Positions 1 to 13,420 of a stretch of 64,000 nt of DNA are shown one piece after another. This DNA comes from Liolophura sinensis (Eukaryota; Mollusca; Polyplacophora; Chitonida; Chitonidae). The stretch is from contig NC_088302.1 of assembly GCF_032854445.1 (NCBI RefSeq), forward strand, positions 57,452,237 through 57,516,236, given 5' to 3'. The position numbers and the translations under genes are program-made. The stretch's first letter is position 1; each line of letters begins with the position of its first letter. Under the pieces are notes generated by a model, which was not told the origin of the DNA, did not search any database, and saw only the letters and a program-made list of their open reading frames with translations.

Positions 1-2515
1 TAATGCATGTACATCCCAGTCTAGGAGTGCTATGTAAGCTAAACTGCTGGCAACCAACATTGTATACATAATGCATAGACATCCCCATCTAGGAGTTCTA
101 TGTAAGCTATACTGCTGGCAACCAACGTTGTATACATAATACATATACATCCCAGTCTAGGAGTGCTATGTAAGCTAAACTGCTGGCAACCAACGTTGTA
201 TACATAATGCATATACATCCCAGTCTAGGAGCTCTATGTAAGCTAAACTGCTGACAACCAACGTTGTATACATAATGCATATACATCCCCATCTAGGAGT
301 TCTATGTAAGCTATACTGCTGGCAACCAACGTTGTATACATAATGCATATACATCCCAGTCTAGGAGTGCTATGTAAGCTAAACTGCTGGCAACCAACGT
401 TGTACAGATAGTACATATACATCCCAGTCTAGGAGTGCTATGTAAGCTAAACTGCTGGCAACCAACATTGTATACATAATGCATAGACATCCCCATCTAG
501 GAGTTCTTTGTAAGCTAAACTGCTGGCAACCAACGTTGTATACATAATGCATATACATCCCAGTCCAGGAGTGCTATGTAAGCTAAACTGCTGGCAACCA
601 ACGTTGTATACATAAGGCATATACATCCCAGTCTAGGAGTGCTATGTAAGCTAAACTGCTGGCAACCAACATTGTATACATAATGTATATACATCCCAGT
701 CTAGGAGTGCTATATAAGCTAAACTGCTGGCAACCAACACTGTATAGATAATACATATACGTCCCAGTCTAAGAGTGCTATGTAAGCTTAACTGCTGGCA
801 ACCAACATTGTATACATAATACATATACATCCCAGTCCAGGAGTTCTATGTAAGCTTAACTGCTGGCAACCAACGTTGTATACATAATGCATATACATCC
901 CAGTCCAGGAGTGCTATGTAAGCTAAACTGCTGGCAACCAACGTTGTATACATAATGCATATACATCCCAGTCCAGGAGTTCTATGTAAGCTAAACTGCT
1001 GGCAACCAACGTTGTATACATAATGCATATACATCCCAGTCCAGGAGTTCTATGTAAGCTAAACTGCTGGCAACGAACGTTTTATACATAATGCATATAC
1101 ATCCAGTCTAGGAGTGCTATGTAAGCTAAACTGCTGGCAACCAACATTGTATACATAATGCATGTACATCCCAGTCTAGGAGTTCTATGTAAGCTAAACT
1201 GCTGACAACCAACGTTGTATACATAATGCATATACATCCCAGTCTAGGAGTGCTATGTAAGCTAAACTGCTGGCAACCAACATTGTATACATAATGCATA
1301 GACATCCCCATCTAGGAGTTCTATGTAAGCTATACTGCTGGCAACCAACGTTGTATACATAATACATATACATCCCAGTCTAGGAGTGCTATGTAAGCTA
1401 AACTGCTGGCAACCAACGTTGTATACATAATGCATATACATCCCAGTCTAGGAGTTCTATGTAAGCTAAACTGCTGACAACCAACGTTGTATACATAATG
1501 CATATACATCCCCATCTAGGAGTTCTATGTAAGCTATACTGCTGGCAACCAACGTTGTATACATAATGCATATACATCCCAGTCTAGGAGTGCTATGTAA
1601 GCTAAACTGCTGGCAACCAACGTTGTACAGATAGTACATATACATCCCAGTCTAGGAGTGCTATGTAAGCTAAACTGCTGGCAACCAACATTGTATTCAT
1701 AATGCATAGACATCCCCATCTAGGAGTTCTTTGTAAGCTAAACTGCTGGCAACCAACGTTGTATACATAATGCATATACATCCCAGTCCAGGAGTGCTAT
1801 GTAAGCTAAACTGCTGGCAACCAACGTTGCATACATAAGGCATATACATCCCAGTCTAGGAGTGCTATGTAAGCTAAACTGCTGGCAACCAACATTGTAT
1901 ACATAATGCATATACATCCCAGTCTAGGAGTGCTATATAAGCTAAACTGCTGGCAACCAACACTGTATAGATAATACATATACGTCCCAGTCTAAGAGTG
2001 CTATGTAAGCTTAACTGCTGGCAACCAACATTGTATACATAATACATATACATCCCAGTCCAGGAGTTCTATGTAAAGCTTAACTGCTGGCAACCAACGT
2101 TGTATACATAATGCATATACATCCCAGTCCAGGAGTGCTATGTAAGCTAAACTGCTGGCAACCAACATTGTATACATAATGCATATACATCCCAGTCCAG
2201 GAGTTCTATGTAAGCTAAACTGCTGGCAACCAACGTTGTATACATAATGCATATACATCCCAGTCCAGGAGTTCTATGTAAGCTAAACTGCTGGCAACCA
2301 ACGTTTTATACATAATGCATATACATCCCAGTCTAGGAGTGCTATGTAAGCTAAACTGCTGGCAACCAACATTGTATACATAATGCATGTACATCCCAGT
2401 CTAGGAGTTCTATGTAAGCTAAACTGCTGACAACCAACGTTGTATACATAATGCATATACATCCCAGTCTAGGAGTGCTATGTAAGCTAAACTGCTGGCA
2501 ACCAACTTTGTATAC
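1..2515. repeat. 68-bp minisatellite with a 1,223-bp higher-order period
   Basis: About 37 head-to-tail copies of a 68-bp unit run from the window edge, for example the word ACTGCTGGCA at 111, 179 and 247. Variant copies recur at a fixed offset of 1,223 bp: the TTCTTTG variant at 501 and 1724, and the TACAGATAG variant near 402 and 1625. This indicates an 18-unit higher-order repeat. Short open frames across it simply follow the period. It lies downstream of the last visible NFXL1 exon and is probably inside an NFXL1 intron, since that gene continues leftward. Confidence 0.95.
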
Positions 2516-2631
2516 ATAATACGTAAGTTACACATCAAAGTGTCTGAACATTTATTCAAAGGCTGTTTTAGCCATTGAACATTCCTGTCATGTACAAGAG
2601 TGCTGTGTACACAAGTTAGGTGGCTTAACAG

Positions 2632-2671
2632 GTGTACTGGGATACTGGGATAACTCAGTATCCCAGTACAC
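2632..2671. repeat. Perfect 15-bp inverted repeat (hairpin)
   Basis: Arms 2632-2646 and 2657-2671 are exact reverse complements around a 10-base spacer. No TA tract or element boundary was recognised around it. It could be a small foldback remnant. Confidence 0.7.
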
Positions 2672-2841
2672 TTGACCTTGGGTTTCTTTCACCGTCACTT
2701 TATCTTGCATGCTTTAATACAGTGTACATGTACATATATGCTATGTGAAAAAAACAATCTATAAACCGCACTTCCAGTCAGCTAAACACACCGTCAAAGC
2801 TATCACCAACAGCTTCTCTATTATTCTCTCATGAAAGAACA

Positions 2842-3215
2842 GCTAACATCACACAAGGAAAATCACACATGATTTAATAAAACCAGAGATAGCACAACTC
2901 AACCTGAACCTACGGACAAATCATAGCTAACATCACACAGGGGAAATCAAACATGATTTTATAAAACTAGAGACAGAGCACAACTCAACCTGAACCTACG
3001 GACAAAGCATTGCTAACATCACACAGGGGAAATCAAACATGATTTTATAAAACTAGAGACAGAGCACAACTCAACCTGAACCTATTCACAGAGCACAGCT
3101 AATATCACAAAAGGGGAAATCAAACATGATTTAAAAAAGCTAGAGACAGTGTGCAACTCAACCTGGACCTAGGGACAAAGCACAGCTAATATCACATTGA
3201 GGAAATCAGGTACAA
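2842..3215. repeat. About 86-bp tandem repeat, 4-5 copies
   Basis: The word GCTAACATCACA or a close variant starts near 2842, 2926, 3012, 3098 and 3185, giving a unit of 84-87 bp. The stretch 2530-3300 otherwise contains no recognisable zinc-finger exon. Confidence 0.85.
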
Positions 3216-3313
3216 GTACTTCCCCAACTGATCTAGAGACTCTTATGTACACAGAAAGCTGATGGGCACGTCCTCACTCCTCTCGTTACGTGAGGTACAT
3301 GTAGTGTACTTAC

Positions 3314-6300
3314 CGCTCCACAAGGTCCAGTGTGACACTTCTGTGTGCACAGGTGAGAGCCACAGTCCAGCTCTTTCCCACAGGTATCCACACAAGTGGG
3401 TACATCCTCAGTACACGGCAGTTCAAACTCTGAATGATAAAGTCACGACTTTCATTACTTGAGACTAATGTTCCAATACCACACAAACACACATTATACA
3501 TGTTATAACAAAAAATCACGCGTTCAGTTATCAACTTATGTGTAACATCAGATTCACATAGGTCCACAGTTCATCATTACATGGGATCACATACATTCAA
3601 AAATGACTATGAATGGTTGCACAGATCTTGCCGGTCATGGCATAATTTTTAGTTATGTCGCCTTTCCTTTAAACCCTTTATCAAACAAAATGATGACTCT
3701 GATGTCTAATATTGTGCACTCCACAGTAATTTTACTTTCCTGAACATGAACACTTACACTTCTTAACTTTAGCAGAAGATGATCCATTGACATATCCAGG
3801 TCAATACAGAAATCCAAAGCCTTTACTGAATCATAACGTTGAACATCAAACACTCACTGGTTTTTCCACAGGGACAGAAGCGAAGGCCAGCTCGTGGACA
3901 AGGGCCACAACTCCGTGGATGACACACCTTTTCACAGGTGTGGTGGCCGCATGACAGGCTCTTCCCACAGGTCTGTGAAAGGACACTCACACAGGAAGTT
4001 AAAGTGAACATAAAGTCTGCCACTACTTAAACATAGAAAAATGATATAGGACCCAGTTATTACAGAAAAATATGTAAAAAAACTCTATAAAGTTTGAAAG
4101 CCAGGGTGATATGGCACTGGCGGACAATTCACTCCGAGCAGCAATGCTGTAGAAGCACGTATGAACTTGGCAATCAATAGCACTGAAAGCGTCATGTGAT
4201 AATTGGCTGTCATAATAGTTAACCATTAGACATTCAGTACAGTGGCACACAAATACAGAAGCAAATTTTAAGAGACCCCTACTCGACAATGCAGGGTTCA
4301 TCTCTCACCTTAGTACACTGCCAGGTTGGGCTAGCACAAGGTCGAGTCTCTACCTGCTTCCCACACTGACACTTCTGGGTGCTGGTTTTCGGACACGGAG
4401 AACATTCACCTGTTAAACACGCAGGATTTTGTTACTACTGCAAACATTTACATGTAAACATTTCAGAATAATAATGAATATCCTTGTCAACAAATTTGGA
4501 TCAAAATGTAATTAGAATTTAACATACACAGATTCAACATACGTTGACTGAAAGGCTGACTAAATGTCAGCATCCCCAGGTACCTTTAGGTACCATCACA
4601 ATTGGTCTGTTCTCTAAAACCCAATGCAGTTAAAGAGACAACTTCACTCAATTTCTTCAAGGAGAAACTTTTCTAAATTATCGAACACTAGAACATGCAA
4701 TAGAAGGATATTTTCTCAAAAAAACATCTTGAAGAACATGGCTGAAATAGTTGATATAGTCACAATAATAAATTCATTTAAACTATATCAAAATATTCAA
4801 CATGATGTATACTCAAAAGTGAATGTATAAACATATCTGTGCATCTCAACTTTTCAGTCAAAAAGCCAGCTAAGTTTTAGTGTAGTGCAAGGACAAAATC
4901 ATTTACAGGGTTTTTCACACATGCTTTCGAGTTTTTCTTTTTTCATTACAAGAACATTTTCCTGTATAGCCATCATGAATTTGTGGGGCCAATACTGAAG
5001 AGAGTTTTGAGGGAAATAACCGCAAAGAATATGTACAAGGTGGAAATAACTGCACAAAACATGTACAATGGAGAAATAACCACACAAAACATGTACAATG
5101 GAGAAATAATCACACCAAACGTACAATGGAGAAATAGCCACACCTAACATGTACGCTGGAGAAATAACCACACAAAACACATACAATGGGGAAATTACCA
5201 CACAAAACAATGGGGAAATAACCACACTAAACATACAATGGGGAAAAAACACACCAAACAATGGAGAAATAACCACACAAAACAAAGGGGAAATAACCGC
5301 ACAAAACATGCACAATGAAGAAATAACCACACAAAATATGCACAATGGAGAAATAACCACACCTAACAATGGGGAAATAACCACATAAAACATGTACAAC
5401 GGGGAAATAACCGCACAAAACATGCAAAATGGAGAAATAACCACACCTAACATATACAGTGGGGAAATAACCGCACAAAACATGCACAATGGAGAAATAA
5501 CCACAACAAACGTACAATGGAGAAATAACTACACCAAACAATGGGGAAATAACCACAACTAACATGTGCAATGGGGAAATAACCACACCTAACATGTGCG
5601 ATGGGGAAAGAAATAACCACACCTAACATGTGCAATGGGGAAATAACCACACCTAACGTGCGATGGGGAAATAACCACACACAACATGTACAATGGGGAA
5701 AATAACCACACAAAACATGTACAATGGGGAAATAACCACACAAAACAATGGGGAAATAACCACACCAAACAAGGAGTTCTGCCAGGTATACTCCCACAAT
5801 AATGCTGGCTGCTATCGTATAGGTGAAATATTCTTGAGTACGTCATAAAACACCAATCAAATAAATACATACATAAATAAATAAATACAATGCACAGGTG
5901 AAGCCGTGAATCAGGACTAACCTGGATGACAAGGCTGTTCACATCTGTGCTGTCCACAAGTCAGCAGTCTGCCACACGGCTGACCACATGCCCAGGTGCG
6001 CGCACTACATCGCCTCGTCTGTGGGGAGGACTTGCCACAGTAACACTTCACCCTAACTGTCTGAGGGCAGGACGGACAAGCACCTGTCAGGTACACAGAA
6101 CATACAATCTACATCACAACACGACCTGTGCTTCACAGGGTTTGTAACACAAATTCTACAGCAGCTGTCAGTATAATTATCAGGTATGCAAATTTCAGAA
6201 TAACTTCTCAAAAATCAAGTTAGCCAGTCAAACTTTCTGAATTTTCACCAAAGTTTACATTTACATGTAGACCTTTAACATCTCCCTTTCAAGTCACAGT

Positions 6301-9300
6301 GCCAAAGCTTGCCTGGTTTAGTACACATTCAGAACATATACACAGTTGGCAGAGCAAATCATACAAAGAAATAAACAACTTTCTGGTGTTGTGATTCAGG
6401 TGTCCTTTAAGAAAGTGAATTAACTGAAACAAAGCCGAAAGTCCAGAGAATGAATTCCCATTCATCAATTCAATAATAAAAAACATTGTTTACAAATTCA
6501 TTACATGTACAAAGTGGGGAGTGCAACTGTAGAAGGACAAAATGTAGTAAAGTACCTTGGAAATTTGTAAATTTAAAACCAGGAAACTACAGTCAACATA
6601 GATGTTTACCACAAGTTTTAGCATGGGTAATATCCTTGTCATGAGGCTACAGCCAGGTATTAGGTGGATATGCATGCACTGAATCCCACACTACCTGGAT
6701 GACACAGCAGGAGACACTCGTGGCCACACTCTGGCTTCAGGCGACGCCCACAGGTCTGACCACAGGAGTGAGGCACCAGCCAGGGGTCAAATTTGGGGTC
6801 CCCCTTCCTCCCACAGAAGCACAGGTAACGGGTGGGGCACTCATACTGCTTGTACTCGTGGCGACATTTGGGACTGGAAAACAGTATGCGTGTGACTGAG
6901 ATTCTGTCTTAGCAGTTCACAAGTTTTCACAGGTTTTCTTAAAATAGTCAATCATTTCCATTTATCATTGTTAAGGTACCTCCTCCTTCTCCCTGTTGAC
7001 CTTGGTCTCCAGACAACCCCTTCCCCACCCCACACCCCCCCCCCACACCCCACACCCACCCACGGCAGTTCTGGTACACATCACTTACCAGTACCAGGGA
7101 GCCTCCTTCTCACTGATCTCCCCTCGGTTCTGATACACTTCCTTATACACCCCTTCCTTTACACATCACCTACCAGTACCAGGAAACCTCCTTCTCACTG
7201 ATGTCCCCTTGGTATTGATACACTTGCTGACACACCCCTTCCTTTACACATCACTTACCAGTACCAGGAAACCTCCTTCTCACTGATCTCCCCTTGGTTC
7301 TGATACATTTGCTGACACACCCCTTCCTTCACACATCACTTACCAGTACCAGGGAACCTCCTTCTCACTGATCTCCCCTTGGTTCTGATACACTTCCTTA
7401 TGCACCCCTTCCTTCACTCATCACTTACCAATACCAGGGAACCTCCTTCTCACTGATCTCCCCTTGGTATTGATACACTTGCTGACACACCCCTTCCTTT
7501 ACACATAACTTACCAGTACCAGGAAACCTCCTTCTCACTGATCTCCCCTTGGTTCTGATACACTTCCTTATGCACCCCTTCCTTTACACATCACTTACCA
7601 GTACCAGGGAACCTCCTTCTCACTGATCTCCCCTTGGTATTGATACACTTGCTGATACACCCCTTCCTTTACACATCACTTACCAGTACCAGGAAACCTC
7701 CTTCTCACTGATCTCCCCTCGGTTCTGATACACTTGCTGACACACCCCTTCCTTTACACATAACTTACCAGTACCAGGAAACCTCCTTCTCACTGATCTC
7801 CCCTTGGTATTGATACACTTGCTGACACACCCCTTCCTTTACACATCACTTACCAGTACCAGGAAACCTCCTTCTCACTGATCTCCCCTTGGTTCTGATA
7901 CATTTGCTGACACACCCCTTCCTTCACACATCACTTACCAGTACCAGGGAACCTCCTTCTCACTGATCTCCCCTTGGTTCTGATACACTTCCTTATGCAC
8001 CCCTTCCTTCACTCATCACTTACCAATACCAGGGAACCTCCTTCTCACTGATCTCCCCTTGGTATTGATACACTTGCTGACACACCCCTTCCTTTACACA
8101 TCATTTACCAGTACCAGGGAACCTCCTTCTCACTGATCTCCCCTTGGTTCTGATACACCTCCTAATACACCCCTTCTTTTACACGTCACTTACCAGTACC
8201 AGGGAACCTCCTTCTCACTGATCTCCCCTTGGTTATGATACACCTCCCGATACACCCCTTCTTTTACACGTCACTTACCAGTACCAGGGAACCTCCTTCT
8301 CACTGATCTCCCCTCGGTTCTGATACACTTGCTGACACACCCCTTCCTTTACACATAACTTACCAGTACCAGGAAACCGCCTTCTCACTGATCTCCCCTT
8401 GGTATTGATACACTTGCTGACACACCCCTTCCTTTACACATCACTTACCAGTACCAGGAAACCTCCTTCTCACTGATCTCCCCTTGGTTCTGATACATTT
8501 GCTAACACACCCCTTCCTTCACACATCACTTACCAGTACCAGGGAACCTCCTTCTCACTGATCTCCCCTTGGTTCTGATACACTTCCTTATGCACCCCTT
8601 CCTTCACTCATCACTTACCAGTACCAGGAAACCTCCTTCTCACTGATCTCCCCTTGGTATTGATACACTTGCTGACACACCCCTTCCTTTACACATAACT
8701 TACCAGTACCAGGGAACCTCCTTCTCACTGATCTCCCCTTGGTATTGATACACTTGCTGACACACCCCTTCCTTTACACATCACTTACCAGTACCAGGGA
8801 ACCTCCTTCTCACTGATCTCCCCTTGGTTCTGATACACTTGCTGACACACGCTTCCTTTACACATCACTTACCAGTACCAGGGAACCTCCTTCTCACTGA
8901 TCTCCCCTTGGTTCTGATACACTTGCTGACACACCCCTTCCTTCACCCATCTCTGTACACACTGAATGTGGAACATCCCATAGCATCCCTTACAGTTCCA
9001 AATCTGCCCAAGAAAACCACAATCAAAGTAAAAATAATCATAAATGACCATGAAATATGTTAAAGTACAATAATAAAAAAACTCGGAAAATTTTGCAATA
9101 TATTGAATGAAATTGTCAAGAAAAAATATATAACCTTACAACATATTATTAAATCAATATAAAACTTGAAAATATTCAACTTAATACATTTGCAAAGTTT
9201 CAGTTAAAAATTGTAAAGAGTTAAATAAAAAAAGTGCAGAAAACTCTAAGTGGGAGAGACATACATACAGACAGACAACAGGCAGTCTAGGTGAACAGGC

Positions 9301-12300
9301 TAGGTGGCCCTCTCAGTCATCAGCAAATAGGGAATTATTATTCCTCAAAATCTCCCATTCAAACTAGCAGTTTCACAACTACAGATGTACAATTCTGAAA
9401 ACATTTCCTAACAAATGCAACGTAATCACAGACTGACATGATGTTGTAGCTGCCTCTGACTTACCGGATCCTCCTTCTTGATAATCTCAATACAGATCAA
9501 ACAAGCAGAGGTGCCGGACCGGAAACTGTGCAGTAAATCTTCCTGGGCTTTGTCAAGATCTACGCAGTTATCTCCTCCTGAAATGAAAAACAATATCATG
9601 CTTGAGGTCGCACATGCACAATTCAGGCCCTTGGGTCCAAGATTTCCCTCTGAACTGAAGACGGAGCACTGACTAGGTAATACTACCACACACACACTTT
9701 GGGCTGTTGATGCACTATAAATTTCTAAGGGTTTGTGTCCTACTTACAAATGTTACCACCTCTTTATTTAACATGCCATTGTTTTCCCATGCGGCCCATG
9801 AGCATCTGTGGTTGATGTTTTGGTGGTGAAAAATAGAATCGCAGTCACAGCATCAATTTCTTGTCCTTTAAAACTCATCTGGTATTTAATACTTCCACTT
9901 CACTGTACAATAAGCCTTCCAAACACCATCTTTGTCTATTCCTGCATGTTGAGTTGTTCTACAATTGGAATACTTAAAATAACCTTGTGATATATTTCTA
10001 CATGATGTCAGATTCTCAATACAAGACCTCAACGTGATTGACGTGCTTAATTAGGTCAGTCATGTAGACAGCATCACCTGGTGAGTAGCTCAAAACAGAC
10101 CCTATTCTCGAGTTCAGTTGAGATTATCTGAGGAAATATCCAATAAAGGTCAGTGATTGCGAAAGGTACATAAATGTCTTAGCTTGCGGGCAGACCATAA
10201 ATTAAGTACATTTGCATATTAAGTGATATGCAGAGAGCTTTACCGATGTGGGAGCTGAATACAGATACGATGTCATAATGGAGTGCACACGTCCTTGATA
10301 ATGATGACAGCTGTCTCCGTTTGTCAGTAAATATAAGAAATCCTTAAACTGGATTTTCGGGCTAGGCAATTGCAAGAATCTTGTCTAGCATTTTTCACAT
10401 GGAGCAATTGTTTTCCTGCTACATATGTGCACCAGTTTTTGACCTTTCTGACCTGTCAGGGCACATCATCTTGCACATCAAAAGTTGATTTCTTTTCGCT
10501 TTTAAAAGCATTTTCCCAAAATTACTGACGTACAAAAAGATCAGTCAAGCATACTATTCATAGGCTGGATTTTCTGGCTGCTATAGGTCTACGTAGGCCT
10601 ATTCTAGCTGTTATGCTTGAGCATGTTGGGCCAGTAGTGCTGTATGCACTACCCCCACGTGCCAGTAGTGCACCATGCACTATCCCCATGTGCCAGTAGT
10701 GCTGTATGCACTATCCCCACGTGCCAGTAGTGCTGCATGCACTATCCCCACCTGTCAGTAGTGCTGTATACACTATCCCCACGTGCCAGTAGTGCTGCAT
10801 GCACTATCCCCACATGCCATTAGTGCTGTATGCACTATCCCCAAGTGCCAGTATGTGCTGTATGCACTATCCCACATGCCAGTAGTGCACCATGCACTAT
10901 CCCCACATGCCAGTAGTGCTGAATGCACTATCCCCACATGCCACTAGTGCTGTATGCACTATCCCCACGTGCCAGTATTGCTGTATGCACTATCCTCAAG
11001 TGCCAGTAGGGCTGTATGCACTATCCCATGTGCCAGTAGTGCACCATGCACTATCCCCACATGCCAGCAGTGCTGCATGCACTATCCCCACATGCCAGTA
11101 GTGCTGTATGCACTATCCCCACGTGCCAATAGTGCTGCATGCACTATCCCCATGTGCCAGTAGTGCTCCAAGCACTATCCCCACGTGCCAGTAGTGCTGC
11201 ATGCACGATACCCACGTGCATTAAGGCATCAGTCTCAGACACAGATGCTAAATATAGAAATTTTGACGAAATACAGGAACTGGATTTAGCAGATACACAA
11301 GAGTTTGGCAAGTGTGCAGTTTACAATTATTTATCACTTGAGTTTAATATATTACATATCCGCATCCATATCAAAAAGAAAAGGAAAGTACCAGCATCTC
11401 TGGAATAAGACTTGAAGAGCTCATTCAGCACAGTATCACTAATGTCATCTTCTTCCTCATCTGACAACTCCACATCCACACAATCAAGGTATTTCTTCGC
11501 AGCCTCCTGAAATTTCATCCGATTTGCCTCAAGCTTCTGATCAGCAGCTTCTAGTAGGCTTTCTCCTGACATGACTAGAATTCAAGAGAAAAAGGGCGTA
11601 TACAGAGTAGAAACAATCACTTGTCACAAATAAAAACAAATATTATATCAGTTGATCAACTCAATGAAACATGCGAGACCAAATTACGATAACTTTGAAA
11701 AGATATTTGCTCAGTAAAACAAAGAACACTCATGTGCCTACTCTATAAGGTGTCATTTTGATACTGGAGGGAATAAGGTAAATGTCCTTGTATGAATTTT
11801 GATGAAGTTGCTTAATTTAATCTCACACATTTCCACAAATGAAGTGTTTTGGACATGTTTATGAAAGCCCAACCTGCATTCTTCAGTCTGAGACTTTGTG
11901 TGTAATGGATTATATGCTACTGACGTGATATCACTCGCACCCACTGACATGATATCATTCGCATCTACTGACGTGATATCACTTGCATCTACTGACGTGA
12001 TAATACATACACGTGAGAGCAGTTATTTCTGACCATCAACTGCCCTGTCAATTGCACACAAAAAGCTTACAAGTCATTTCTTACATCAGTAAAGTTATTA
12101 TAAAATAATTATCAGAAATATTTCTAGACCTTGTAAAAAGTGGACTACAGTGTATGATAACGACCACAAATTTGGGTAAAATACAGCAGAGACAAATGTT
12201 TGTTTGCAGGTTTAAGCCAGCTGGCTGTACCCTCTACCTGGTGGTCTGCCTGCATCACCTCTATTTCCTAAGAGTCCATTTCTCTGTGAGGCTCTGTTAG

Positions 12301-12427
12301 TGTTCTGCTGAGAAGGCTTGTCCTGCCTCCAAACCTGACCTCCAGGTTTACCTCCACCGGCTTGCTCTCCTCTACCACGTCCCCTCCCTCGCCCCCTCCC
12401 CCTCAGGTACACAGGTTTGTCAGCCAT
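3314..12427 (-). CDS. NFXL1: NFXL1-like NFX1-type zinc-finger protein (5' nine exons, 3'-partial)
   Basis: Nine exons read on the minus strand: 12427-12238, 11574-11392, 9577-9465, 9003-8873, 6873-6695, 6083-5922, 4409-4309, 3972-3858, 3429-3314. All have GT-AG introns and phases that join into 430 in-frame codons. The start ATG at 12427 opens an Arg/Gly-rich N-terminus ([10 protein letters not shown]), followed by an acidic segment (about residues 95-105). A RING/PHD-like Cys-His region at about 150-195 ([22 protein letters not shown]) is followed by successive NFX1-type zinc fingers with repeated CG-x-C-GHH-x-C-x-x-CH patterns. The order matches NFXL1 rather than NFX1 ([16 protein letters not shown]). 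In vertebrates NFXL1 is described as a membrane-associated RING/NFX1-type protein of poorly known function. The remaining fingers and the C-terminal membrane segment would lie left of the window. Intron 4 begins with an array that copies the exon 4 donor. Confidence 0.9.
5000..5780. repeat. About 30-bp minisatellite in NFXL1 intron 6
   Basis: Roughly 26 copies of a 25-35-bp unit containing GGGGAAATAACCACAC with a variable linker. It lies wholly within the intron between exons 6083-5922 and 4409-4309 and does not include either splice site. Long open frames across it on both strands are by-products of the repeat. Confidence 0.9.
5783..5893 (+). mobile_element. 3' fragment of SINE family A
   Basis: Matches the 3' part of the full SINE at 45937-46200: a CATAATGCTGGC-like core, then GAAATATTCTTGAGTACG, then a TAAAACACCAATCAAA tail followed by (AAAT)n. 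The tRNA-like head is missing. Confidence 0.75.
7070..8945 (-). repeat. 85-bp minisatellite made of NFXL1 exon 4 end plus its splice donor
   Basis: About 22 copies of an 85-bp unit, for example TACCAG at 7086, 7171, 7256 and 7341, with the last at 8870. On the minus strand each unit contains about 70 bases equal to the 3' end of NFXL1 exon 9003-8873, its GTAAGT donor, and about 14 intron bases. Only the copy at 8873 joins the full exon in frame with the next exon (PWY-C-PKC). The other 21 are potential decoy donors inside the intron. As 85 is not a multiple of three, use of most copies would shift the frame. Confidence 0.93.
10622..11222. repeat. 31-bp minisatellite in NFXL1 intron 2
   Basis: About 19 copies of a 31-bp unit containing GCCAGTAGTGCTGTATGCAC, for example at 10630 and 10661. 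It is not anchored on a splice junction: the donor at 11391 lies about 170 bases away. It contains short mirrored GTGC/GCAC words in each unit. Confidence 0.9.
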
Positions 12428-12959
12428 GTCAAAGTGTCATAATCTGTGTAAAAAGCACAATTGTCTTATATGATAGTAAGATGCTCACCAGCTGATTTTC
12501 ACAGACAGCTTTAATTGGACTGATCACAACATTACATTTTTTTGCAGGTTTTGGCTTAAACCATTTAAAATATTTTAAATGATGCATATACGACCTTTAA
12601 TTAGTTCTTAGAGTTAAACTAGAGCAATAGTGTGGTGTGAGATTTTATCTGCACTTTTATCTGTGCTGTAAAGCTAAAATTTAAATAGTAAATGTTGCAC
12701 ACACATGTCATATGATTCACTTTCAAGCTTTCAATAAGTAATAAATCTTGACAGTTTTGGTTTACGCTATACTAAAGAATGTTTCACATATACAAGGGCA
12801 GCCAGAATTATGCAAGGATCAGAAAGACAATGGGTTGACAAAAAGAAGAAACTCTATATCATAGCCATAATTTTGACATTTTTCGCATTTCTGAACTAAA
12901 TTCTAAATTTTTCTGATACATTTTTTACATAAATAAACAGGAATTCCTCCAAAAAGAAT

Positions 12960-13100
12960 GATTGTGCCTGATTGTGGTAGGAGGAAACCAGGCACCCCCC
13001 AGGATGAAAAACATGACCATCCACAGACTGCTGAAATACTTTCCCATGTACGACTGGAGTGAGTGAGTGCTTGGGGTTTAACATTGTAATTGACAATTTT
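12960..13100 (-). mobile_element. Dispersed repeat fragment (possible SINE body)
   Basis: Contains GAGTGAGTGCTTGGGGTTTA, whose reverse complement recurs near 35735-35757 (AAACCCCAAGCACTCATTC). The flanking words GGTAGGAGGAAACC and CATGACCA also resemble the dispersed elements elsewhere in the window. The boundaries are uncertain. Confidence 0.45.
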
Positions 13101-13109
13101 TCAGTCATA

Positions 13110-13420
13110 TGACGACGAAGGAGTTCTTACAGTCCATGTAATGTGCCTCCTTGTTGTGGGACAGATTTCCACTGCTCTCTCATCTATTGTGCTGCTTCAC
13201 TGAGACGACTTACCAAAGACAAATCAGTGGTCTCACCCAAGCCATTACACCTTTACGGGTCAACCAGTTGTTGCACTTCCCCTGAATGCTGTGAGCCAAT
13301 CGAGGAAGCTACAACTTCCTCTTTTAAGGTCTTCGGGGTGAACACCTTAAAACCTTAGATATACGGCCCCCGAAGCAGACGCTCCAACTGAGCCCTAGGG
13401 GTCGGTCTATGTATGACCAG
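13110..13420 (-). mobile_element. SINE family B copy (reverse orientation)
   Basis: Reverse complement of the elements at 22425-22715 and 27980-28262. Shared words include the ACGACTTACC region, CAACCAGTTGTTGCAC and CTACAACTTCCTC. The right end, with GCAGACGCTCCAACTGAGCC, resembles a tRNA-derived head with an A-box-like motif. No coding content. Confidence 0.7.

Noticed and set aside
1-2515. CRISPR array or bacterial-style direct repeats
   Set aside because: The repeats are head-to-tail with no unique spacers, and the window is plainly eukaryotic (GT-AG introns, SINEs, metazoan genes).
4899-5797. Several overlapping 116-201-codon minus-strand frames with Tyr-Phe-Ile-Val-Cys repeats
   Set aside because: They follow the roughly 30-bp minisatellite in an NFXL1 intron; all frames of the unit are open and the surrounding exons splice over it.
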